Of a stretch of 64,000 nt of DNA, positions 30,569 to 38,811 are shown in pieces; within the stretch, counting starts at the first letter, position 1; each line of letters starts with the position of its first letter. The position numbers and the translations under genes are program-made. The notes beneath the pieces are model-generated. The model was not told where the DNA came from, did not search any database, and saw nothing but the letters and a program-made list of their open reading frames with translations. This DNA is from Luteimonas gilva (GTDB lineage Bacteria; Pseudomonadota; Gammaproteobacteria; Xanthomonadales; Xanthomonadaceae), in assembly GCF_005239095.1 (NCBI RefSeq), contig NZ_SZUA01000001.1:832848-896847 (forward strand). The letters run 5' to 3'.

Positions 30569-31711
30569 TCAGCGCGGGGCGACGTAACCGCCTTTCACGC
30601 CGCGCGGCGAAAGGACTAATTGCCACAGCTGGATCCGTCTCGCGCGGAAACTGGCCATCGATGCGGCCAGGTAATAGCGCCACATGCGCCGGAAGCGCTC
30701 GTCGTAGCGCGGCGGCAGCCGATCCCAAGCGCTTTCGACGTTCGCGCGCCAAGCCTGCAACGTGCGGTCGTAGTCGGTGCCGAAGTTGTGCCAGTCCTCG
30801 ATCACGAATACATCTTCGGTAACTGCGGCGATCTGCGCGGCCGAGGGCAGCATCGAATTGGGGAAGATGTATTTGCCGATCCACGGATCGGTATGGGTCA
30901 CTGACTGGTTGCCGCCGATGGTGTGCAGCAGGAACAGACCGCCGTCGGCCGCATCCTCGCGCAGGCAGCGCTTGGCGACTTCGAAATAGGTCCGGTAGTT
31001 CTTGACGCCGACGTGCTCGAACATGCCCACCGACAGTATCCGGTCGAACGGCTCGTCCAGTTCGCGGTAATCCTGCACCCGGATTTCGATCGGCAGGCCG
31101 GCGCACAGTTCCTGCGCGAGAGCGGCCTGCTCGCGCGAGATGGTCACGCCCACGCCGCTGACGCCGTAGCGTTCGGCCGCGTATTTCAGCGCCTCGCCCC
31201 AGCCGCAACCGATATCCAGCACGCGCATGCCCGGCTTCAGGCCGAGCTTGCGGCAGATCAAGTCGAGTTTCGCTTCCTGGGCATCGTCCAGGTTGTCGGC
31301 TTCGCGCCAGTAGCCGCAGCTGTAGACCAGGCGCTTGCCGAGCATGGCCTTGTACAGGTCGTTGCCGAGGTCGTAATGGCGCTCGCCCACTTCGAAGCTG
31401 CGGCGGCCCTTCTGCAGGTTGAAGAATTGCGCGCGCAACGCGTCCCAGAGCTCGGCGATGCCGTGCGCGCGCCGGTCCACGCGCGCGTCGAGCAGGTGGA
31501 ACAGGAAACCGTCCAGGGATTCGGCGTCCCACCAACCGTCCATGTACGACTCGCCCAGGGCGAGCGAGCCTTGGGCCATCGTCCGCGCGGCGAAGCGCGA
31601 ATCGTGGACCCGCAGGTCCCAGGCGCGGTCGCCGCCGATGCGCACGTCGGCATCGTCCAACAGCGACTGCAAGCGATCCTGGAAAGGATGTATCGCGACA
31701 TCGGCTTTCAT
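30569..31711 (-). CDS. cfa: Cyclopropane-fatty-acyl-phospholipid synthase
   Basis: 380 aa. It adds a methylene from S-adenosylmethionine across double bonds of membrane lipid acyl chains. The SAM-binding motif VLDIGCGWGEALK and the family segments HYDLGNDLYKAML, YSCGYW and SVGMFEHVG are present. The C-terminal RMWRYYLAASMASFRARRIQLWQ is also typical. Length is close to E. coli Cfa. In many bacteria cfa responds to stationary phase and acid; no such site is recognised here. Confidence 0.96.
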   Translation of the reverse strand: MKADVAIHPFQDRLQSLLDDADVRIGGDRAWDLRVHDSRFAARTMAQGSLALGESYMDGWWDAESLDGFLFHLLDARVDRRAHGIAELWDALRAQFFNLQKGRRSFEVGERHYDLGNDLYKAMLGKRLVYSCGYWREADNLDDAQEAKLDLICRKLGLKPGMRVLDIGCGWGEALKYAAERYGVSGVGVTISREQAALAQELCAGLPIEIRVQDYRELDEPFDRILSVGMFEHVGVKNYRTYFEVAKRCLREDAADGGLFLLHTIGGNQSVTHTDPWIGKYIFPNSMLPSAAQIAAVTEDVFVIEDWHNFGTDYDRTLQAWRANVESAWDRLPPRYDERFRRMWRYYLAASMASFRARRIQLWQLVLSPRGVKGGYVAPR

Positions 31712-31800
31712 CAGCCCAACCCCGCTTCTTACTAGTCACCCAGGTTATCGTAACTCCGCGGCAGCGACAGCGTTCTCGGCAGGACGCTGTGTGGCGGGAT

Positions 31801-31876
31801 AGGAACCAGTAAAGACAGGAACTAGAAACTAGTATCCGGCTCTTCTAGTTTCTAGTTCCTGCCTTTACTGGTTACT
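31801..31876. repeat. 32-bp near-perfect inverted repeat (CTAGTTTCTAGTTCCTG)
   Basis: Arms 31801-31832 and 31845-31876 match at 30 of 32 positions around a 12-nt loop. The sequence is AT-richer than the surroundings and unlike the other repeat families in the window. It lies after the DUF3298 gene and before cfa, both read leftward. Confidence 0.8.
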
Positions 31877-31910
31877 GTCTTTACGGGCTCCTTGCCCTGG
31901 TCGCCCAATA

Positions 31911-32732
31911 TCAGCCGCCCGCGAAATAACCACGATAAGCCGGCGCCACCTGCGGCAACAGCACGTTCGCCGGCACGTCCACGGTCTGCACGCCGTCCGC
32001 GTACGGACCCACCTGGTAAGGCGGGAACACGAAGCGCAGCGCGCTCAATTTGCCGTCGCTGCCGACCACCGGTTCGAATTGCGAGAAATTGTCGGCTTCG
32101 GCTTCGCTGCCTTCGTCGATCATCTTGCCGGCCTCGCGGATCATCTCGGCGCGTTCGGCCGGCGGCAGATCGTCGGCGTCGACGCGTTCGGAAAGCTGCG
32201 TATGCAGTTGCTCGCGGACGTAGTCGGAAATGGCTTTCCAACCCGCGGCCTGCGGCACCAGTTCTTTCGCGGTCAGCAGCTTGTTCTGCTGCGGCAGCCA
32301 GACGAAGCGTGCGATCAACGGCGAGCCGTGGGCGCCGCCGGTATAGCTGTTGCCGTCGGCGGCGACGGCGACCAATTGCGGCGTGTCGAGCACGTCGGTG
32401 AAGCTCAAGGTCAGATCGTAAGGCGCGGTCGGCTTGTCGTTGCCCAGGCCGCCGACCGCTTCCAGCAAGTCCGCGCGCGCGGCATCGGCGTACTGCTTCA
32501 GGTGCGCGGCCAGACCCGGATACTTTTTCGCCGACGGCGGGTAGCTGATGCCGACGACGTAGCGTTCGTTGGTTTCGATGACGTCCTTCAGATCGGCCAC
32601 GGGCACCGGCGGCGCGGCCTGTTCGGCGGCGGGCGCCGAAGGGGCGGCGGCGGGCGCGGCCGGTCCAGCCTCGCGCTTACAGGCGGCCAGGCTCGCGGCC
32701 AACAGCAATACCGATACGAAAGCGATCCTCAT
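31911..32732 (-). CDS. DUF3298-domain lipoprotein
   Basis: 273 aa. The lipobox LAACK gives a lipid-anchored N-terminus after a signal peptide, followed by an Ala/Pro-rich spacer (about 20-45). The C-terminal LRFVFPPYQVGPYADGVQTVDV is the signature of DUF3298 (RsiV-like) domains, which in RsiV bind lysozyme. The middle region TYTGGAHG-like segment (YTGGAHGSP) is also found in this family. Its role here is unknown; no sigma gene is adjacent, so a lysozyme-sensing function cannot be claimed. Confidence 0.82.
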   Translation of the reverse strand: MRIAFVSVLLLAASLAACKREAGPAAPAAAPSAPAAEQAAPPVPVADLKDVIETNERYVVGISYPPSAKKYPGLAAHLKQYADAARADLLEAVGGLGNDKPTAPYDLTLSFTDVLDTPQLVAVAADGNSYTGGAHGSPLIARFVWLPQQNKLLTAKELVPQAAGWKAISDYVREQLHTQLSERVDADDLPPAERAEMIREAGKMIDEGSEAEADNFSQFEPVVGSDGKLSALRFVFPPYQVGPYADGVQTVDVPANVLLPQVAPAYRGYFAGG

Positions 32733-32801
32733 GGCGCAGTCCTTGGCGTCTATCGGAGCAAATTATCGCTTGGCGCGTGATGCCGGCATCCACGTCCGAC
32801 C

Positions 32802-32837
32802 AAAAAATAAAAAGCCCCGGGCGTTTCCGCCCGGGGC
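32802..32837 (-). terminator. Rho-independent terminator of the cold-shock gene
   Basis: On the minus strand, GCCCCGGGCG-GAAA-CGCCCGGGGC is a perfect 10-bp stem followed by TTTTTATTTTTTG. It lies 24 nt after the csp stop. Confidence 0.93.
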
Positions 32838-32860
32838 CGGGTTCCGCAACGAGGCGAGGC

Positions 32861-33070
32861 TTACAGCGCCTGCACTTCGTCGGCCTGCAGGCCCTTCTGG
32901 CCCTGCACGACCTTGAACGAGACCTTCTGGCCTTCCTGCAGCGACTTGAAGCCGCTGCCCTGGATCGAGCGGAAGTGGACGAACAGGTCCTGGCCGCTTT
33001 CCGGGGTGATGAAGCCGAAGCCCTTGGCGTCGTTGAACCACTTGACGGTGCCGGTCTGACGATCGGACAT
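32861..33070 (-). CDS. Cold-shock protein, CspA family
   Basis: 69 aa single-domain RNA-binding protein. RNP1 is KGFGFI and RNP2 is DLFVHF. The start has a strong AAGGAG site. The longer in-frame ORF upstream (to 33268) is leader, not protein. It is an RNA chaperone of the cytoplasm; the paralogue (cold-induced or constitutive) cannot be told from sequence. A strong terminator follows. Confidence 0.96.
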   Translation of the reverse strand: MSDRQTGTVKWFNDAKGFGFITPESGQDLFVHFRSIQGSGFKSLQEGQKVSFKVVQGQKGLQADEVQAL

Positions 33071-33465
33071 TTTTGTTACTCCTTGGAACAGTTTTGATTG
33101 GAAACACGGTCTGCGACACGCAAAACCGCGACTGTCGAGCAAGGGGTAACGCGAGAGCGATGGAGCGGATCGTCCAGACCGGCCGGGTGGCCGGGCCTTA
33201 AACGGGTGATCTACCGCATCGGAGCCACGATGTACCGTGATCCCGGCTTTGAACAGTGCGCGCACCATACCCTACTTTCACGGGTTTGTGTGAATACGGG
33301 TAAACCCCAGCTCGAGGCCTTTAAGCCCCTCTCCCCGTGGGAGAGGGGTTGGGGTGAGGGTTCGGCGAAGCGCGATGGCCTGAACCGGTGCGGAAATCGT
33401 CGGCTTTACGGTTCAACTGCCGTCGGGGGCAGCGTCGCTTCGCCGAACCCGGTGCTTAGCGCTAC
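33071..33465. other. 395-nt gap: csp leader and one palindromic unit
   Basis: Between the csp start and the rluF stop. The part nearest csp is probably its promoter and leader; no certain -35/-10 pair is seen. A CCCCTCTCCC-type palindrome with TTGGGGTGAGGGTTCGGCGAAGC lies at 33326-33370, and the inverse half GCTTCGCCGAACCC lies near 33437. I find no gene in the gap. Confidence 0.6.
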
Positions 33466-34179
33466 CTACCAATCCGACCGCTGCGGCATCAACCCGCGCA
33501 ACTCGGCATCGGTCAGATTCCGCCACTGCCCGGGCTTCAAATGCCCCAGTTTCACGTTGCCGATCCGCACCCGCAGCAGCTGCTTCACCCGGTGGCCGAA
33601 GTGGGCGGCCATCAATCGGATCTGCCGGTTCAAGCCCTGCACCAGCACGATCCGGAAACCGAAACGGCCCAATTTGCCGGTCTTGCACGGCAAGGTCGTC
33701 TGGCCGTGGACCGGCACGCCGCGGCTCATGCCGCGCAGGAATTCGTCGGTCACCGGGTGGTTGATCGCCACCAGGTATTCCTTCTCCAGCTTGTTCTCGG
33801 CGCGCAAGATCTCGTTGACGATGTCGCCGTTGCTGGTGAGCAGGATCAGGCCTTCGGAATCCTTGTCCAGCCGGCCGATCGGGAAGATCCGTTCCTGGTG
33901 GCCGATGAAGTCGACGATGTTGTCCTTCACCGCCGATTCGGTGGTGGTGGTCACGCCCGGCGGCTTGTTGAAAGCGATGTAGATGTGGCGGCGCTTGCCC
34001 TTGGCGGCGGTGCGCAGGCGCAGTTTTTCGCCGTCGATGCGGACGTCGTCTTCCTCGCCCACTTCGGCGCCGACGCGGGCGCGCAGGCCGTTGACCGTGA
34101 CCCGGCCTTCGGAAATCAGCCGATCGGCTTCGCGACGCGAGCAGAAGCCGGTGTCGCTGATGTGTTTGTTGAGGCGCAT
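33466..34179 (-). CDS. rluF: 23S rRNA pseudouridine synthase RluF-like
   Basis: 237 aa. An N-terminal S4 RNA-binding domain (MRLNKHISDTGFCSRREADRL) is followed by the synthase domain. The catalytic Asp is in FPIGRLDKDSEGL, and VQGLNRQIRLM is the second signature. ALNKP-type segment, EKEYLV and the region RIGNVKLG follow RluF closely rather than RluB or RluE. RluF makes pseudouridine at position 2604 of 23S rRNA in E. coli. The C-terminus lacks the short tail of the E. coli protein. Confidence 0.9.
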   Translation of the reverse strand: MRLNKHISDTGFCSRREADRLISEGRVTVNGLRARVGAEVGEEDDVRIDGEKLRLRTAAKGKRRHIYIAFNKPPGVTTTTESAVKDNIVDFIGHQERIFPIGRLDKDSEGLILLTSNGDIVNEILRAENKLEKEYLVAINHPVTDEFLRGMSRGVPVHGQTTLPCKTGKLGRFGFRIVLVQGLNRQIRLMAAHFGHRVKQLLRVRIGNVKLGHLKPGQWRNLTDAELRGLMPQRSDW

Positions 34180-34194
34180 GGGGCGGGCATTCTA

Positions 34195-34341
34195 CTTCTC
34201 CCGCCGAGAGAAGGTGGCGCGGAGCGCCGGATGAGGGTTCGGCGAAGCGGCAAGAGTTCCGGCACGAGACCGTCATCGCTATCGTGGAGAACATCGCTTC
34301 GCCGAACCCTCACCCCAACCCCTCTCCCGATGGGAGAGGGG
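34195..34341. repeat. Composite palindromic repeat (CCCCTCTCCC family), two inverted units
   Basis: The left unit has CTTCTCCC...GAGAAGG and GGATGAGGGTTCGGCGAAGC. The right unit has GCTTCGCCGAACCCTCACCC and CCCCTCTCCC...GGGAGAGGGG. It lies between rluF and the small GNAT gene, which are read in the same direction. Confidence 0.8.
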
Positions 34342-34342
34342 C

Positions 34343-34615
34343 TCAAGCGAGCAAATCGTCGTATTCGTGGTGCCTCTTGAAGAACGCCTCGGCATAGGAA
34401 CAGCGCGGCACGACTTTCACGCCCTGGGCGCGGGCGTATTCCAGCGCCGTCTTGACCAGTTCGGCGGCGATGCCGCGGCCGCCGATCTCCGGCGGCACGC
34501 CGGTATGCACGATGGCGATCCGGCCCGGTTCGAGCGTGTAGACCAGCTCGGCCTCGTGGCCGTCGGCTTGCAGGGTGAAACGGTGGCGGACCAGGTCGTG
34601 GACGATGTCGCTCAT
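34343..34615 (-). CDS. Small GNAT-type N-acetyltransferase (COG2388-like)
   Basis: 90 aa. A minimal acetyl-CoA-binding fold: ELVYTLEPGRIAIVHTGVPPE, then GGRGIAAELVKTALEYAR (the acetyl-CoA loop), ending PRCSYAEAFFKRHHEYDDLL. This matches the YjdJ/COG2388 group of short GNAT proteins whose substrates are unknown. Its ATG overlaps the stop of the H1-like gene (ATGA), so the two are co-translated. A role in acetylating the neighbouring lysine-rich protein is only a hypothesis. Confidence 0.87.
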   Translation of the reverse strand: MSDIVHDLVRHRFTLQADGHEAELVYTLEPGRIAIVHTGVPPEIGGRGIAAELVKTALEYARAQGVKVVPRCSYAEAFFKRHHEYDDLLA

Positions 34616-35292
34616 GATTCTCCGGAGTCGCGGCTGTCGCGTTTGCCCTGATTGTGCCTGTCCTGGGTGCTGATGCTCCCCTGGATGGCCTGGACCCGGC
34701 TTTCGGCCTGGTGCAATTCCTCGGCCTTGGCCGCCGCCTCCGGCGACTGCGGACCGGGCTGGGGCGTGTGGGTTTGCTCGCGGTCCAGCGCATGCCAGGC
34801 CTGCGGCTCCCGGTCGTGCTGTTTCTTGGCTTCCAGCAAGGCCCGGGTATTGGCCAGGGCCTGCTCAGGCGAGATCTTCGCCGGTTCGGCGACCGGCCCG
34901 CTATCGGCCGTGGGGCGTTCGCGCGGCGGGGCCGGTTTCCGGACCGGGGCTGCGGACCTGGCCGGGGCCGAAGCCGCTTTGGCCGGAATCTTCACGACCT
35001 CCGCAGCCTTCTTGCCCACGACTTTATCGGCGACCGGTTTCTTAGCGACTTTCTTGGCGACCGCCTTTTTCGGCGCCGCCTTCTTAGCCGTTGCCGGCCG
35101 TGGGGCCACGGCTTTCTTGGCCACCTTCTTCGCAGCCACCTTCCGCTTCACCGGCGCCTTCCGTGCAACGACCTTCTTCTTGACGGCCGGTTGGCTTTTG
35201 GCGGCCTTCTTCGCAGCCGGGGCCTTCTTTTTGGCGGCTTTTTTGGCGGTCTTCTTGGCGGAAGCGGACTTGCGGGCGCGGGCAGTCGCCAT
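34612..35292 (-). CDS. Histone H1-like lysine/alanine-rich protein
   Basis: 226 aa from the ATG at 35292, which has a GGAGG ribosome site. The first 120 residues are dense in AKK, KAP and KKV steps, like histone H1 C-terminal tails and AlgP-type bacterial proteins. The C-terminal 100 residues are acidic to neutral and rich in Q and E (KISPEQALANTRALLEAKKQHDREPQ). DNA binding is expected from composition only. The stop overlaps the small GNAT gene. The region is divergent from the 63-aa gene at 35530. Confidence 0.8.
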   Translation of the reverse strand: MATARARKSASAKKTAKKAAKKKAPAAKKAAKSQPAVKKKVVARKAPVKRKVAAKKVAKKAVAPRPATAKKAAPKKAVAKKVAKKPVADKVVGKKAAEVVKIPAKAASAPARSAAPVRKPAPPRERPTADSGPVAEPAKISPEQALANTRALLEAKKQHDREPQAWHALDREQTHTPQPGPQSPEAAAKAEELHQAESRVQAIQGSISTQDRHNQGKRDSRDSGES

Positions 35293-35468
35293 GGTTCCTC
35301 CGGAGTCGGCTGGGGCGGGAGTTCGGGCCGGTGATAGCACTGCCGGCATTCACGAGGGGTGAGCGGCGGGCCCGGGCCGACGGCCGGCGAACGTCAACCG
35401 CTTTCACCATACGGTCGCTGTGTGACGCGAAACGTCACCAAGAGGCCGGCCTAAGCCCCTGATTCCGT

Positions 35469-35483
35469 TGGCATGGATGCTGC
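35469..35483 (+). promoter_or_regulatory. Candidate sigma-54 promoter
   Basis: TGGCATGGATGCTGC has GG and GC separated by exactly 10 nt and differs from the TGGCACG-N4-TTGC consensus by two bases. It lies about 45 nt before the ATG of the small gene at 35530. No activator gene is next to it. Confidence 0.45.
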
Positions 35484-35529
35484 GTACTTAAGCAGCACTC
35501 AGGGGATCTTTTTTGTAGGGGGAAAGACT

Positions 35530-35721
35530 ATGTCGGACAACCACCAAGCCGCCGACCCTTCGTTGAGCGACGACATGCTGCTCTCGCGCCTGTTCGAATT
35601 GGTCGCCAACGGCCAGCTCGACAGCAACGAACTGGCCCAGCTCGACGCGACCATCAGCCAGCGCCTGCAGCAGAACTACGACGGCAAGCAGCCGGTCATG
35701 AAGCTGGTGCGGGCCGCCTGA
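35530..35721 (+). CDS. Small hypothetical protein (63 aa)
   Basis: The ATG at 35530 follows a GGGGGAAAG ribosome site. The protein is soluble and mostly helical, with no cysteine, no signal peptide and no membrane segment. I do not recognise a family. It is preceded by a candidate sigma-54 promoter and faces the convergent rhomboid gene 13 nt after its stop. The strong ribosome site and own promoter support a real, possibly highly expressed gene. Confidence 0.72.
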   Translation: MSDNHQAADPSLSDDMLLSRLFELVANGQLDSNELAQLDATISQRLQQNYDGKQPVMKLVRAA

Positions 35722-35734
35722 GCCCGCACCGCGA

Positions 35735-36358
35735 TCACCCGAACGTCGGGTTCGCCAGCTTCTGCACGAACACGGCCGCCGCGCGCGGCTCCATGATCAG
35801 CGTGAACATCAGACCATAAGCCGCACCGTACAGGTGCGCGCTGTGGTTGACGTTGTCTCCGCCCCGCTTGTCCATCCAGATGCTGTAGCCGACGTAGAGC
35901 GCGGCGAACAGGAAGGCCGGGATCGGAATCGGGATCAGGAACAGATAGATGCCTGACCACGGGTCGAGCAGGATGTACGCGAACAGCACCGCCGACACCG
36001 CGCCGGACGCGCCCAAGCTGCGATAGCTAGGATCGTGACGATGGCGCATGTAGGTGGGCAGGATCGCGACCACGATCGCCGACAGGTAAAACGCGACGTA
36101 GCCGATCGCGCCGATGTATTGCGTGTAGAAGCGCTCCATTACGCCGCCGAACGACCACAGCGTGACCATGTTGAACAGCAAGTGCATCCAATCGGCATGG
36201 ATGAAGCCGTGGGTGACCAGACGGTCGTATTGCTTGCCGCGGTCGATCGCCGGCGGCCACAGGATCAGCCTCTCGGCCAAGCGCGGGTTGTTGAACGCCA
36301 GCCACGACACCAGGCAGGTGACGCCGACGATGACCAGATTCATCGAAATGTCCATCAT
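35735..36358 (-). CDS. Rhomboid-family intramembrane serine protease
   Basis: 207 aa with about six membrane helices. The catalytic pair is S118 in SLGASGAVSAVL and H175 in VNHSAHLYGAAYG. The conserved HADWMHLLFNM segment of the family is at about 54-64. It cleaves within or near membrane helices of other proteins; the substrate is unknown. Its ATG overlaps the stop of the POT transporter gene by 4 nt, so the two are expressed together. Confidence 0.92.
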   Translation of the reverse strand: MMDISMNLVIVGVTCLVSWLAFNNPRLAERLILWPPAIDRGKQYDRLVTHGFIHADWMHLLFNMVTLWSFGGVMERFYTQYIGAIGYVAFYLSAIVVAILPTYMRHRHDPSYRSLGASGAVSAVLFAYILLDPWSGIYLFLIPIPIPAFLFAALYVGYSIWMDKRGGDNVNHSAHLYGAAYGLMFTLIMEPRAAAVFVQKLANPTFG

Positions 36359-37947
36359 GCGGCCCGGTAGTTGTCCTGCATCGGATAGCGGCGCGCGTAC
36401 AGCGCGAACGCCAGCGCGGCCAGGAAGGCGAAACCGGCGAAGAAGAACATCAAGAACGCGTTCTCGCTAAGCCCGGTGCCGGCGATGTGCGAAATCACCG
36501 CTTCGTTGCGGACGCCGGCGTTGGTGAGCAGCACCCAGAGGCTGCCGAAGGTGCTGGCCAGGTACCAGAACGCCATGATCACGCCCTTCATCGAAGCGGT
36601 CGCCTGGCTGTACGCGAATTCCAGCGCGGTCGCCGACACCAATATCTCGCCGAAGGTCAGCAGCGCGTACGGCAGCGCCTGCCAGGCCAGCGAAACCGGA
36701 TCGCCGCCGTCGATCGCCAGTTGGATCAGCCCGGCGAAGATCCAGGCGATGCCCGAGAACGCGATGCCGGCGCCCATCTTGCGCAGCGCCGTCGGTTCGA
36801 AGCCCATCTTGCGCAGCGCCGGGTACAACACCAGGTTGTTGAACGGGATCAGCAGCATCACCAGCGCCGGATTCAGCGCCTGCATCTGCGCCGCGTCCTT
36901 GACCAGAAAACTGGGCCACCACCATTGGTCGTGCGGGATCGCCATCTGGTTGCCCTGCAGCACCCAGGTCGAGGCCTTCTGGTCGAACAGCGACCAGAAG
37001 GGCGTGGTCAAGGCGAAGATGATCAGGATGCGCAGCACCGAACGCACGCCGTCGACCGCCTCCGGCGGGTGCGCGCCGTGGGCGCGTTCGAGCTGCATCG
37101 AAGTCCCGATGCCGCCGAAAGCGATAATCAAGCCCAAAGCCAAGCAGGCGCAGATCACGAAACCCAATTTCGGGATCAGGAAAAGCGCGCCCACCGCGAG
37201 CGCGCCGCCGAGCGCCGCCATCGCTAACCCGGGCCTGCCCTGCCCGGGCGCCCTGGCCGTCAGCGCAGTGCGCGCCACGTGCAGGAAGGAATGAGGATCG
37301 GAAGTGGCCGGCGGCACGCGCACGTACCTCCTGCGACCCGCCCAGAAGATGAGGGTGGCGACGAACATCAATGCGCCCGGAATGCCGAACGCGATCGCCG
37401 GCCCCAGCTCCCGCAGGAACAGCGGCATCAGCAGCGATGCGAAGAACGAGCCGAAGTTGATCGTCCAATAGAACGCATCGAACACGACTTTGGCGCGATG
37501 CTTGTTGCTCTGGTCGAACTGGTCGCCGCAGAACGACACCACCAGCGGCTTGATTCCGCCCGAGCCGAGCGCGATCAGGAACAGGCCGGTATAGAAACCG
37601 TTGCGGTTGTCCTCGAACATCGCCAGGCAAGCGTGGCCTGCGCAGTAGATCAGCGAGAACCACAGCACCGTGTTGTATTTGCCGAAGAAGCGGTCGGCCA
37701 GCCAACCCCCGAGCAACGGGAAGAAGTACACGCCGATGACGAAGGTGTGGAAGACGTCCTTGGCGGCGCCCTGCCGGTCGGCTTCGGGCAGATAGGCCAG
37801 CAGCACGCTGCTGGCCAGGAACTGCACCAGGATGTTGCGCATGCCGTAGAAGCTGAACCGCTCGCAGGCTTCGTTGCCGATGATGTAGGGGATCTGCCGC
37901 GGCAACGGCGAGTGGGCGGGCTTGGCTTCTGCGGCGATCGTCGTCAT
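36355..37947 (-). CDS. POT-family proton-coupled oligopeptide transporter
   Basis: 530 aa with about 14 hydrophobic helices. NEACERFSFYGMRNIL carries the ExxERFxYYG proton-coupling motif. GSGGIKPLVVSFCGDQFD is the second POT signature. It imports di- or tripeptides across the inner membrane with protons. The last gene of the unit, rhomboid, overlaps it. Together with the exported peptidases in this window it fits a peptide-using lifestyle. Confidence 0.93.
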   Translation of the reverse strand: MTTIAAEAKPAHSPLPRQIPYIIGNEACERFSFYGMRNILVQFLASSVLLAYLPEADRQGAAKDVFHTFVIGVYFFPLLGGWLADRFFGKYNTVLWFSLIYCAGHACLAMFEDNRNGFYTGLFLIALGSGGIKPLVVSFCGDQFDQSNKHRAKVVFDAFYWTINFGSFFASLLMPLFLRELGPAIAFGIPGALMFVATLIFWAGRRRYVRVPPATSDPHSFLHVARTALTARAPGQGRPGLAMAALGGALAVGALFLIPKLGFVICACLALGLIIAFGGIGTSMQLERAHGAHPPEAVDGVRSVLRILIIFALTTPFWSLFDQKASTWVLQGNQMAIPHDQWWWPSFLVKDAAQMQALNPALVMLLIPFNNLVLYPALRKMGFEPTALRKMGAGIAFSGIAWIFAGLIQLAIDGGDPVSLAWQALPYALLTFGEILVSATALEFAYSQATASMKGVIMAFWYLASTFGSLWVLLTNAGVRNEAVISHIAGTGLSENAFLMFFFAGFAFLAALAFALYARRYPMQDNYRAA

Positions 37948-38008
37948 GCGGCGGATCCGGCGGCGGTCGGGAATCGCCCTAGCCTAGCCGGACCGCGCGC
38001 CGAACGCA

Positions 38009-38641
38009 TCAGGCCCATTCGGTCAGGCTTTCGCGCTCGTACAGGGTTTTGAACGTCGGCCGCGCCTTCATCCGCTGCGCCAAGGCGGCCAGATGCGGCC
38101 AATCGGTCGCCGTGCGCGGCATGTTGCGCGACCAGCGCATCAGCATGGTCAGGTAGAAATCGGCGACGGTGAGCGTCTCGCCCAGCAGATAAGGGCCTCG
38201 CTGCGCGAGATGGGCGTCGATCCGGTCCCACTCGGCTTCGATCCGCTTGCTCACGTGTGCGCGGACCTCGTCGGCCCGCTCGGCGCCGGCCGGTTCGCCC
38301 GGATACCACCACTGCCGGAACAACGGCTGCACCATGTTCGCCAGGTTGAACATCCACTGGTAAAGATCGCGACGCTCGCGCGTGCCCGGCGCCGGCGCGA
38401 AGCCGGCTTGCGGATGCGTATCGGCTAAGTCCAGCAGCAGCGCGGCCGCTTCGTACGAAGGCTTGCTTTCGATCACCAGCGTCGGCACCACGCCGTTCGG
38501 ATTCAGCGCCAAGTATTCCGGGCTCTTCTGCTGGCGCGCGGCGGTATCGACCAAGCGCAGTTCGTGCGGAACGCCGAGTTCCAGCAGGAGCCAATGCACG
38601 ACCAAGCTGGCCGAACCAGGAGAGTAGTAAAGGACGTGCAT
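38009..38641 (-). CDS. Glutathione S-transferase family protein
   Basis: 210 aa. N-terminal thioredoxin-like domain (MHVLYYSPGSASLVVHWLLLELGVPHELRLVD) with NPNGVVPTL carrying the cis-proline, then an all-helical C-terminal domain (LLGETLTVADFYLTMLM). Start at 38641 has AAGGTG upstream; the GTG 12 nt earlier is an alternative. It may use glutathione for conjugation or reduction of an unknown substrate. Confidence 0.88.
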   Translation of the reverse strand: MHVLYYSPGSASLVVHWLLLELGVPHELRLVDTAARQQKSPEYLALNPNGVVPTLVIESKPSYEAAALLLDLADTHPQAGFAPAPGTRERRDLYQWMFNLANMVQPLFRQWWYPGEPAGAERADEVRAHVSKRIEAEWDRIDAHLAQRGPYLLGETLTVADFYLTMLMRWSRNMPRTATDWPHLAALAQRMKARPTFKTLYERESLTEWA

Positions 38642-38811
38642 GCGGAAACCCACCTTGTTCTAAAGGGTCAATTATGCCCGTGCGCCGATCTTCGCAGGAG
38701 CCCGACGAGCCGTTATTGTGGCCGGAGTCGTTGTCGGCGATGACCACCGGCAGCCGCATTCGCGCGCCGCGTCGGCTAACATCGGGCGCTTCTTCGATGG
38801 GGATGCGACCG

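Noticed and set aside
29043-31739. 898-codon ORF that would fuse the cfa region to the amino acid permease
   Set aside because: The upstream part is an off-frame reading of cfa plus repeat DNA. The permease starts at 30464.
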